DNA of 64,000 nucleotides, taken from the NCBI RefSeq assembly GCF_031583025.1, contig NZ_CP134062.1, forward strand, positions 186,001 to 250,000, written 5' to 3'. The position numbers were made by a program, and so were the translations under genes. This document shows, in pieces, positions 24,001 through 36,000 of the stretch. The notes under the pieces are model-generated. The model had not been told where the DNA came from. It saw nothing but the letters and a program-made list of their open reading frames with translations, and did no database searches. The stretch's first letter is position 1; every line of letters starts with the position of its first letter. The stretch is from Mycobacterium sp. Z3061 (GTDB lineage: Bacteria; Actinomycetota; Actinomycetes; Mycobacteriales; Mycobacteriaceae).

Positions 24001-27000
24001 CGGCCCTGCGGTCACGGCTGACCGGATCAGACCTGGCCGTGGTCGATGTCGAGGACTCTCGCATCAGGGACTGCCCCGCCACGGGCCTGCCAGCACCGGC
24101 ACCGTCAGACATCGCCTACCTGATCTACACCTCAGGCACCACCGGCAACCCCAAAGCCGTAGCCATCACCCACCACAACATCACCCGACTGTTCGACTCA
24201 CTGGATCCCCATTTAGGAGCGCGGGCGTGGGCGCAATGTCGTTCGTATGCGTTTGACGCCTCAGTTGAAGAGATCTGGGCTGCGTTGTTGCAGGGTGGGC
24301 GGCTGGTGGTGATACCCGAGGAGGTGGCCGGCTCACCAGCAGACTTCCACGCTTTGCTGATGGCTGAGCAGGTCAGCGTGCTCAGTCAGACCCCGTCGGC
24401 GGTGGGGGCGTTGCCGTTACAGGGGTTGGAGTCGGTGGCTTTGCTAGTGGCTGGTGAGACCTGCCCGGTCGAGCTGATGGACCGGTGGTCGCCGGGGCGG
24501 GTGATGGTCAACGAATACGGCCCGACCGAGACCACGGTGCGTGCGTCCAGAAGCGCGCCGCTGGTGGCGGGAATGGGCGCTCCCCCGATCGGGTCACCGG
24601 TGCCGGGGGCGGCGTTGTTTGTGCTGGATCGGTGGTTGCGTCCGGTGCCCGTGGGGGTGGTCGGGGAGTTGTATATCGCCGGCGCCGGGGTGGGCGTGGG
24701 CTACCTGGGCCGGGCCGGGTTGACCGCCTCGCGGTTTGTGCCATGCCCGTTCGCCGGCGCCGGAGCGCGGATGTATCGCAGCGGGGATCTGGTGCGCTGG
24801 CGTGCTGATGGGCAGCTCGATTACCTGGGGCGCGCTGATGAGCAGGTCAAGATCCGCGGCTACCGCATCGAACTGGGCGAGGTCCGCGCGGCGCTGGCGG
24901 GTGTGGACGGGGTGGAGCAGGCCGCGGTCATCGCCCGCGAGGACCGCCCCGGCGATCAGCGCCTCATCGGCTACGTCACCGGAGACGCCAAACCAACCGA
25001 GCTACGGGCCGCACTGGCCGAGCGGCTGCCCGGCTATATGGTTCCCGCGGCGGTAATAGTGCTCGACGCGTGGCCGCTGACCCCCAACGGCAAACTCGAC
25101 ATCCGCGCGCTGCCCGCCCCCGACTACACAGACAGCGACCACTACCGCGCCCCGGTCACCCAGACCGAGGAGATCCTGGCCGGCATCTACGCCCAGATAC
25201 TCGGACTCGAACGAGTCGGCGTCGACGACTCCTTCTTCGAACTCGGCGGGGATTCACTGTCGGCGATGCGCCTGATTGCGGCGGTCAACACGGCCGTGGA
25301 TGGCGGTGTGTCGGTGCGTGCGGTGTTTGAGGCGCCCACGGTGGCGGGGTTGGCGGCCCGCATTGGTGTGGGTGGGGGTGGGTTGGCGCCGTTGGTGGCG
25401 GTGCAGCGGCCCGCGGTGGTGCCGTTGTCGTTTGCCCAGTCCCGGTTGTGGTTCTTGGACCAGTTGCAGGGGCCGTCGCCGGTTTACAACATCCCGGTGG
25501 CGCTGCGGCTGAGCGGGCGGTTGGATACCGAGGCGCTGGGCGTCGCGCTGGCCGATGTGGTGGCCCGACACGAGAGTCTGCGCACGCTGTTCGAAGCGGT
25601 CGAGGGAACACCTCGACAGGTAATTGTCCCGGTCGAGCGAGTTGATTTCGGCTGGCAGATCGTTGATGTCAGCGATTGCCCGGGAGACCGGGTGACGGAG
25701 GCCATCGACGCTGCGATGCGTCATAGCTTCGACCTGGCGACCGAGATCCCCTTGCGGGCGCAGCTGCTTCGCCTGGCCGATGACGAGCATGTGCTCATTG
25801 CTGTTGCCCACCACGTCGCCGCCGACGGGTGGTCGGTCTCCCCGCTGGTACGCGATCTGGGAGTGGCCTATGCCAGCAGGTGTGCCGGACACGCGCCGGG
25901 GTGGGCGCCGTTGGCGGTGCAGTATGCCGATTACACGGTGTGGCAGCGGGCGCAGCTCGGTGAGGTGGGCGACCCCGGCAGCCGTATCGCGGCTCAGTTG
26001 GGGTATTGGGAGCAGGTGTTGGCGGGGTTGCCTGAGCGGGTGGCGCTGCCTACGGATCGGCCGTATCCGGCGGTGGCTGATTACCGTGGTGCGCGGGTGG
26101 GGATCGACTGGCCGCCGGAGCTGCAGCGGCAGGTTCGTGATCTGGCCCGTGAGCATCATGTGACCAGTTTTATGGTGATGCAGGCGGGGTTGGCGGTGTT
26201 GCTGGCCACCTTGAGTGGCAGCACTGATGTGGCGGTGGGGTTCCCGATCGCTGGGCGCCGCGATCCGGCTTTGGAGGAGTTGGTCGGGTTTTTCGTCAAC
26301 ACCTTGGTGTTGCGGGTGGATCTGGCTGGTGATCCCAGCGTGGCGGAGTTGCTGGGCCAGGTGCGTCAGCGCAGTGTGGCTGCTTTTGACAACCAGGATG
26401 TGCCTTTCGAGTTGCTGGTGGAGCGGCTCAATCCGGCGCGTTCGTTGGCGCATCATCCGCTGGTTCAGGTGGTGTTGTCCTGGCACAACCTGCCCGGTCA
26501 GACCGACCCGGTGGAGTTGGGGGAGGTGGAGCTGACGCCGGTGCCGGTCGAGGCCGGTACCGCCCGCACGGATCTGGATTTCTTCCTCGATGAGCGCTGG
26601 GATGAGGCCGGTGCGCCCGCGGGGATCGGTGGGGTGGTGGAGTTTCGCACCGATGTGTTCGACGCGGCCAGCATCGAAGTGCTGGTGGAGCGGTTGCGGC
26701 GGGTGTTGGTGGCGATGGCCGCCGATCCCACCGCGCGGCTGTCCTGCATCGATCTGCTCGATGAGGCCGAACACGGCCGCCTGGATCGGCTCGGCCACCG
26801 CGGCGTGCTGACCGCACCCGTATCCCCACCGACATCGGTCCCGGCGCTGTTCGCCGCGCAGGCCGCGCGCGCCCCGCAGGCGGTGGCGATCAGCTGCCAA
26901 GGCCACACCATGACCTACCGCGACCTCGACCAGGCCGCTAACCGGTTGGCGCACCTGCTGGCCGACCACGGCGCACGCCCCGGACAGTATGTGGCGCTGC

Positions 27001-30000
27001 TGTTTTCGCGGTCGACCGAGGCGGTCGTGGCGATGCTGGCGGTCCTTAAGACCGGGGCGGCCTACCTGCCGATCGATCCGGGGCTGCCCGACGCGCGGGT
27101 CGGGTTCATGCTCGCCGATGCCGCCCCGGTGGCCGCGGCCACCACCATTGGGTTGGCTGATCGACTCGACGGGTTCGAGGGGGCGGTGATCGATGTCGCC
27201 GATCCCCGCGTCGATGCCCAGTCCAGCGCCGCTTTGCCGGGCCCGGCTGCTGAGGATGTGGCGTATCTGATCTACACCTCGGGCAGTACTGGGGTGCCCA
27301 AGGGGGTGGCGATCACCCACCGCAACGTTGTCGAGTTCATCGGCTCCCTCAAGGATGCAGATTTCGGCCCGGGACCGGGGCAGGTGTGGGCGCAGGGGCA
27401 TTCGTTGAGCTTTGACGCCTCGGTGGAGGAGATCTGGGGCGCGCTGCTCGGGGGTGGTCGGTTGGTGGTGGTGGCTGAGGAGGTGGCCCGCTCCCCGCAG
27501 GATTTGCATGCCCTGTTAGTGGATGAGCGGGTCGATGTGTTGAGTCAGACCCCGTCGGCTTTGGGTGTGTTGTCTGCTTCGGGGTTGGGGTCGGTGGCGG
27601 TGCTGGTGGCTGGTGAGCCCTGCCCGCCCGAGCTGGTGGATCGGTGGGCGCCGGGGCGGGTGATGGTCAACGCCTACGGCCCGACCGAGACCACGGTGTG
27701 TGCGACGCGCAGCGCGGCGCTGGCGGCGGGGTCGGGGGTCCCGCCGATCGGGTCGCCGATTTCACCAGCGGCGGTGTTTGTGCTGGATCGGTGGTTGCGT
27801 CCGGTGCCGGTGGGGGTGGTCGGGGAGTTGTATATCGCCGGCGCTGGGGTGGGTCTGGGGTATTGGCGGCGGGCGGGGTTGAGCGGGTCGCGGTTTGTGG
27901 CGTGCCCGTTCGCCGGCGCCGGAACGCGGATGTATCGCAGCGGGGATCTGGTGCGCTGGCGTGCTGATGGGCAGCTCGATTACCTGGGGCGCGCTGATGA
28001 GCAGGTCAAGATCCGCGGCTACCGCATCGAATGCGGCGAAGTCCGCGCCGCCCTGGCCGGGCTGGCCGGGGTGGATGCCGCGGTGGTGATTGCCCGCGAG
28101 GACCGCCCCGGCGATCAGCGCCTGGTCGGTTACGTCACCGCGACGGCCACCGGGGCGGTGGAGCCGGCGGCGTTGCGGGCGGCGCTGGCTGAGCGGCTGC
28201 CCGACTATATGGTGCCGGTGGCGGTGGTGGTGCTCGACGCGTTGCCGCTGACCCCGACCGGCAAACTCGACACCGGTGCGCTGCCGGCCCCTGAGTACCG
28301 AGACGGTGAGCGGTATCGCGCCCCGGCCACCCAGGTCGAGGAGATCCTGGCCGGTATTTATGCCCGTGTTCTGGGTGTGGAGCGGGTCGGGGTTGATGAC
28401 TCCTTCACCGTGCTGGGTGGGGATTCGTTGTCGGCGATGCGCTTGATCGTGGCGGTCAACAAGGCCTGCAACGCTGACCTTGGGGTGCGTGCGGTGTTCG
28501 AAACGCCCACGGTCGCGGGGTTGGCGGCCCGGATTGGTGTGGGTGGGGGTGGGTTGGCGCCGTTGGTGGCGGTGCAGCGGCCGGCGGTGGTGCCGTTGTC
28601 GTTTGCTCAGTCTCGGTTGTGGTTCCTGGGGCAGTTGCAGGGCCCGTCGGCGGTTTACAACCTGCCGGTGGCGGTGCGGCTGAACGGCCGGGTGGATACC
28701 GGGGCGCTGGGTGTCGCGCTGGCTGATGTGGTGGCCCGGCACGAGAGTTTGCGCACCCTGTTCCCCGCACCGCAGGGCATACCTCAGCAGCAGGTGGTGC
28801 CTGTCGAGGCGGCCGATGTCGGCTGGCAGGTCATCGACGCGACCGGCTGGCCGGCCGGGCGGTTGGGTGAGGCGATCGCCGCGGTGGCCGCTCACGGGTT
28901 CGACCTGGCGGCCGAGATCCCGCTGCGGGCACAGTTGTTGCGCCTGGGCGAGGAGGAGTACGTGTTGGTGGCGGTGGCCCATCACATCGCCGCCGACGGG
29001 TTGTCGATCCCTCCGCTGCTGCGCGATCTGAGCATCGCCTATAGCGCCCGCTGTGCCGGACACGCCCCGGGGTGGGCGCCGCTGGCGGTGCAGTACGCCG
29101 ATTACACGCTGTGGCAGCGGGCGCAGTTCGGGGATCTGGAGGACCCCGGCAGCCGTATCGCGACCCAGCTGGGCTACTGGCAGCAGACCCTGGCCGGGCT
29201 GCCTGAGCGGCTGGCGCTGCCCACCGACCGGCCCTATCCGCCGGTCGCCGACTATCGCGGCGCCAGCCTAAAGGTCCATTGGCCGCCCGAGCTGCAAGTG
29301 CAGGTTCGTGACCTGGCCCGCGAGCATCATGCGACCAGTTTCATGGTGATCCAGGCCGGGTTGGCGGTGTTGCTGGCCACCTTGAGTGGCAGCACTGATG
29401 TGGCGGTGGGGTTCCCGATCGCCGGGCGCCGCGACCCGGCTCTGGATGAGGTGGTCGGGTTTTTCGTCAACACCCTGGTCCTGCGGGTCGATGTGGCCGG
29501 TGATCCCAGCGTGGCGGAGTTGCTGGCCCGGGTGCAAACGCAGAGCCTGGCCGCCTACGACCACCAGGATGTGCCGTTTGAGTTGCTGGTGGAGCGGCTG
29601 CACCCGGCCCGGTCGCTGGCCCATCACCCGCTGGTTCAGGTGATGCTGGCCTGGCAGAACCTCGCCGACCCCACCCAGCACCTCGCTCCCGGACTGGCGT
29701 TGGGGGATCTGCAGGTCACCGCGCTGCCGGTCGACACCCACACCGCCCGCATGGACCTGGTGTTCTCACTAGCCGAACACTTCAGCCCCACCGGTGAACC
29801 CGCCGGGATCGGCGGGGCGGTGGAGTTCCGCACCGACGTCTATGACACCGAAAGCATCCAAACCCTGATCCAGCGGCTACAGAAGGTGTTGGTGGCGATG
29901 ACCACCGACCCCACCGCGCGGCTGTCGTGCATCGATCTGCTCGATGAGGCCGAACACATCCGCCTCGATCTACTCGGCCACCGCGGCGTGCTGACCGCAC

Positions 30001-33000
30001 CCGCACCCCCACCGACATCGATCCCGGCGCTGTTCGCCGCGCAAGCCGCGCGCGCCCCGCAAGCGGTGGCGATCAGCTGCCAAGGCCACACCATGACCTA
30101 CCGCGACCTCGACCAGGCCGCTAACCGGTTGGCCCACCTGCTGGCCGACCACGGCGCACGCCCCGGACAGTACGTGGCGCTGCTGCTTCCGCGCTCAGCG
30201 CAAGCGATCGTGGCGATCCTGGCCGTCCTGAAAACCGGGGCGGCCTACCTACCCATCGACCCCACCCTGCCCGCGGCCCGGATCCGGTTCATGCTCACCG
30301 ACACCACCCCAATCGCCGCGCTCACCTCGGCGGCCCTGCGGTCACGGCTGACCGGATCAGACCTGGCCGTGGTCGATGTCGAGGACTCTCGCATCAGGGA
30401 CTGCCCCGCCACGGGCCTGCCAGCACCGGCACCGTCAGACATCGCCTACCTGATCTACACCTCAGGCACCACCGGCAACCCCAAAGCCGTAGCCATCACC
30501 CACCACAACATCACCCGGCTGTTCGACTCACTGGACCTCGGCCTACCGCTGGCACCAGGACAAGTGTGGACGCACTGCCATTCCCTGGCCTTCGACTACT
30601 CGGTGTGGGAGATCTGGGCCGCGCTGCTGCACGGCGGTCGGCTGGTGGTGATCTCCGAAGAAGTGGCCTCCTCCCCGCAGCAGATGCACGAGATATTGGT
30701 CGCCGAACGGGTCAGCGTGCTCAGCCAGACCCCCTCGGCGGTGGGCATGCTCTCCCCTCAGGATCTGGAGTCGACGGCGTTGGTTGTCGCCGCTGAACCC
30801 TGTCCGGCCGACGTGGTCGACCGCTGGTCGCCGGGGCGGGTGATGGTCAACGCCTACGGCCCGACCGAGACCACCGTGTACGCGTCGATGAGCGCGCCAC
30901 TGGCACCGGGGTCGGGCGCCCCCCCGATCGGAGCCCCGGTGCCGGGGGCGGCGTTGTTCGTACTCGACGGCCGGTTGCGTCCGGTGCCGGTGGGGGTGGT
31001 CGGGGAGTTGTATATCGCCGGCGCTGGGGTGGGTCTGGGGTATTGGCGGCGGGCGGGGTTGAGCGGGTCGCGGTTTGTGGCGTGCCCGTTCGCCGGCGCC
31101 GGAACGCGGATGTATCGCAGCGGGGATCTGGTGCGCTGGCGTGCTGATGGGCAGCTCGATTACCTGGGGCGCGCTGATGAGCAGGTCAAGATCCGCGGCT
31201 ACCGCATCGAGTGCGGCGAGGTCCGGTCCGCCCTGGCCGGGCTGGCCGGGGTGGAGCAGGCCGCGGTCATCGCCCGCGAGGACCGCCCCGGCGATCAGCG
31301 CCTGGTGGGCTATGTCACCGGGACGGTGGAGCCGGCGGTGTTGCGCACCACCCTGGCCGAGCGGTTGCCGGGCTATATGGTTCCCGCGGCGGTGGTGGTG
31401 CTCGACGCGTTGCCGTTGACGGTCAACGGCAAACTCGACACCCGTGCGCTGCCGGCCCCCGACTACACAGACAGCGACCACTACCGCGCCCCGGTCACCC
31501 AGGCCGAGGAGATCCTGGCTGGTATCTATGCCCAGGTGTTGGGGCTGGAGCGGGTGGGGGTTGATGATTCGTTTTTCGATTTGGGTGGGGACAGCATTGC
31601 GGCGATGCGCCTGATTGCGGCGGTCAACACGGCCGTGGATGGCGGTGTGTCGGTGCGTGCGGTGTTTGAGGCGCCCACGGTGGCGGGGTTGGCGGCCCGT
31701 ATTGGTGTGGGTGGGGGTGGGTTGGCGCCGTTGGTGGCGGTGCGGCGGCCGGCGGTGGTGCCGTTGTCGTTTGCCCAGTCCCGGTTGTGGTTCTTGGAGC
31801 AGTTGCAGGGGCCGTCGCCGGTTTACAACATCCCGGCGGCGGTGCGGCTGAGCGGGCGGGTGGATGCCGGCGCGCTGGGTGCGGCGCTGGCTGATGTGGT
31901 GGCCCGGCAGGAGAGTCTGCGCACTGTGTTCCCTTCCCCCGAGGGAATACCCCAGCAGTTGCTGGTGGCGCCGGAAGCGGCTGATTTTGGTTGGCAGGTT
32001 GTTGATGCTGTCGGTTGGTCGGCGGAGCGGTTGGGTGGGGCGATCGCCGCGGTGGCCGGTCATGGGTTTGATCTGGCGGCTGAGGTTCCGTTGCGGGCGC
32101 AGCTGTTCCGGCTTGCCGAGGATGAGCTGGTGTTGGTGGTGGTGGTCCATCACATCGCCGCTGATGGCTGGTCGATTGCCCCGCTGCTGCGCGATCTGAG
32201 CACCGCCTATAGCGCCCGGTGTGCCGGACACGCGCCGGGGTGGGCGCCGTTGGCGGTGCAGTATGCCGATTACACGGTGTGGCAGCGGGCGCAGCTCGGT
32301 GAGGTGGGCGACCCCGGCAGCCGTATCGCGGCTCAGTTGGGGTATTGGGAGCAGGTGTTGGCGGGGTTGCCTGAGCGGGTGGCGCTGCCTACGGATCGGC
32401 CGTATCCGGCGGTGGCTGATTACCGTGGTGCGCGGGTGGGGATCGACTGGCCGCCGGAGCTGCAGCGGCAGGTTCGTGATCTGGCCCGTGAGCATCATGT
32501 GACCAGTTTTATGGTGATGCAGGCGGGGTTGGCGGTGTTGCTGGCCACCTTGAGTGGCAGCACTGATGTGGCGGTGGGGTTCCCGATCGCTGGGCGCCGC
32601 GATCCGGCTTTGGAGGAGTTGGTCGGGTTTTTCGTCAACACCTTGGTGTTGCGGGTGGATCTGGCTGGTGATCCCAGCGTGGCGGAGTTGCTGGGCCAGG
32701 TGCGTCAGCGCAGTGTGGCTGCTTTTGACAACCAGGATGTGCCTTTCGAGTTGCTGGTGGAGCGGCTCAATCCGGCGCGTTCGTTGGCGCATCATCCGCT
32801 GGTTCAGGTGGTGTTGTCCTGGCACAACCTGCCCGGTCAGACCGACCCGGTGGAGTTGGGGGAGGTGGAGCTGACGCCGGTGCCGGTCGAGGCCGGTACC
32901 GCCCGCACGGATCTGGATTTCTTCCTCGATGAGCGCTGGGATGAGGCCGGTGCGCCCGCGGGGATCGGTGGGGTGGTGGAGTTTCGCACCGATGTGTTCG

Positions 33001-36000
33001 ACGCGGCCAGCATCGAAGTGCTGGTGGAGCGGTTGCGGCGGGTGTTGGTGGCGATGGCCGCCGATCCCACCGCGCGGCTGTCCTGCATCGATCTGCTCGA
33101 TGAGGCCGAACACGGCCGCCTGGATCGGCTCGGCCACCGCGGCGTGCTGACCGCACCCGTATCCCCACCGACATCGGTCCCGGCGCTGTTCGCCGCGCAG
33201 GCCGCGCGCGCCCCGCAGGCGGTGGCGATCAGCTGCCAAGGCCACACCATGACCTACCGCGACCTCGACCAGGCCGCTAACCGGTTGGCGCACCTGCTGG
33301 CCGACCACGGCGCACGCCCCGGACAGTATGTGGCGCTGCTGTTTTCGCGGTCGACCGAGGCGGTCGTGGCGATGCTGGCGGTCCTTAAGACCGGGGCGGC
33401 CTACCTGCCGATCGATCCGGGGCTGCCCGACGCGCGGATCGGGTTCATGCTCGCCGACGCCGCCCCGGTCGCCGCGGCCACCACCATTGGGTTGGCTGAT
33501 CGACTCGACGGGTTCGAGGGGGCGGTGATCGATGTCGCCGATCCCCGCATCGATGCCCAGTCCAGCGCCGCTTTGCCGGGCCCGGCTGCTGAGGATGTGG
33601 CGTATCTGATCTACACCTCGGGCAGTACTGGGGTGCCCAAGGGGGTGGCGATCACCCACCGCAACGTTGTCGAGTTCATCGGCTCCCTCAAGGATGCAGA
33701 TTTCGGCCCGGGACCGGGGCAGGTGTGGGCGCAGGGGCATTCGTTGAGCTTTGACGCCTCGGTGGAGGAGATCTGGGGCGCGCTGCTCGGGGGTGGTCGG
33801 TTGGTGGTGGTGGCTGAGGAGGTGGCCCGCTCCCCGCAGGATTTGCATGCCCTGTTAGTGGATGAGCGGGTCGATGTGTTGAGTCAGACCCCGTCGGCTT
33901 TGGGTGTGTTGTCTGCTTCGGGGTTGGGGTCGGTGGCGGTGCTGGTGGCTGGTGAGCCCTGCCCGCCCGAGCTGGTGGAGCGGTGGGCGCCGGGGCGGGT
34001 GATGGTCAACGCCTACGGCCCGACCGAGACCACCGTGTGTGCGACGCGCAGCGCGGCGCTGGAACCGGGGTCGGGGGTCCCGCCGATCGGGTCGCCGATT
34101 TCACCAGCGGCGGTGTTTGTGCTGGATCGGTGGTTGCGTCCGGTGCCGGTGGGGGTGGTCGGGGAGTTGTATATCGCCGGCGCTGGGGTGGGTCTGGGGT
34201 ATTGGCGGCGGGCGGGGTTGAGCGGGTCGCGGTTTGTGGCGTGCCCGTTCGCCGGCGCCGGAACGCGGATGTATCGCAGCGGGGATCTGGTGCGCTGGCG
34301 TGCTGATGGGCAGCTCGATTACCTGGGGCGCGCTGATGAGCAGGTCAAGATCCGCGGCTACCGCATCGAATGCGGCGAAGTCCGCGCCGCCCTGGCCGGG
34401 CTGGCCGGGGTGGATGCCGCGGTGGTGATTGCCCGCGAGGACCGCCCCGGCGATCAGCGCCTGGTCGGTTACGTCACCGCGACGGCCACCGGGGCGGTGG
34501 AGCCGGCGGCGTTGCGGGCGGCGCTGGCTGAGCGGCTGCCCGACTATATGGTGCCGGTGGCGGTGGTGGTGCTCGACGCGTTGCCGCTGACCCCGACCGG
34601 CAAACTCGACACCGGTGCGCTGCCGGCCCCTGAGTACCGAGACGGTGAGCGGTATCGCGCCCCGGCCACCCAGGTCGAGGAGATCCTGGCCGGTATTTAT
34701 GCCCGTGTTCTGGGTGTGGAGCGGGTCGGGGTTGATGACTCCTTCACCGTGCTGGGTGGGGATTCGTTGTCGGCGATGCGCTTGATCGTGGCGGTCAACA
34801 AGGCCTGCAACGCTGACCTTGGGGTGCGTGCGGTGTTCGAAACGCCCACGGTCGCGGGGTTGGCGGCCCGGATTGGTGTGGGTGGGGGTGGGTTGGCGCC
34901 GTTGGTGGCGGTGCAGCGGCCGGCGGTGGTGCCGTTGTCGTTTGCTCAGTCTCGGTTGTGGTTCCTGGGGCAGTTGCAGGGCCCGTCGGCGGTTTACAAC
35001 CTGCCGGTGGCGGTGCGGCTGAACGGCCGGGTGGATACCGGGGCGCTGGGTGTCGCGCTGGCTGATGTGGTGGCCCGGCACGAGAGTTTGCGCACCCTGT
35101 TCCCCGCACCGCAGGGCATACCTCAGCAGCAGGTGGTGCCTGTCGAGGCGGCCGATGTCGGCTGGCAGGTCATCGACGCGACCGGCTGGCCGGCCGGGCG
35201 GTTGGGTGAGGCGATCGCCGCGGTGGCCGCTCACGGGTTCGACCTGGCGGCCGAGATCCCGCTGCGGGCACAGTTGTTGCGCCTGGGCGAGGAGGAGTAC
35301 GTGTTGGTGGCGGTGGCCCATCACATCGCCGCCGACGGGTTGTCGATCCCTCCGCTGCTGCGCGATCTGAGCATCGCCTATAGCGCCCGCTGTGCCGGAC
35401 ACGCCCCGGGGTGGGCGCCGCTGGCGGTGCAGTACGCCGATTACACGCTGTGGCAGCGGGCGCAGTTCGGGGATCTGGAGGACCCCGGCAGCCGTATCGC
35501 GACCCAGCTGGGCTACTGGCAGCAGACCCTGGCCGGGCTGCCTGAGCGGCTGGCGCTGCCCACCGACCGGCCCTATCCGCCGGTCGCCGACTATCGCGGC
35601 GCCAGCCTAAAGGTCCATTGGCCGCCCGAGCTGCAAGTGCAGGTTCGTGACCTGGCCCGCGAGCATCATGCGACCAGTTTCATGGTGATCCAGGCCGGGT
35701 TGGCGGTGTTGCTGGCCACCTTGAGTGGCAGCACTGATGTGGCGGTGGGGTTCCCGATCGCCGGGCGCCGCGACCCGGCTCTGGATGAGGTGGTCGGGTT
35801 TTTCGTCAACACCCTGGTCCTGCGGGTCGATGTGGCCGGTGATCCCAGCGTGGCGGAGTTGCTGGCCCGGGTGCAAACGCAGAGCCTGGCCGCCTACGAC
35901 CACCAGGATGTGCCGTTTGAGTTGCTGGTGGAGCGGCTGCACCCGGCCCGGTCGCTGGCCCATCACCCGCTGGTTCAGGTGATGCTGGCCTGGCAGAACC

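Larger units (their letters stand above)
18304..30972 (+). repeat. 12,669-bp tetramodular tandem repeat, copy 2
   Basis: Covers the A C-terminal half of M6, then M7, M8, M9 and the specificity half of M10. It is in head-to-tail register with copy 1 with no extra bases at the junction. Differences from copy 1 are few and clustered, as expected from recent duplication plus gene conversion. Confidence 0.9.
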
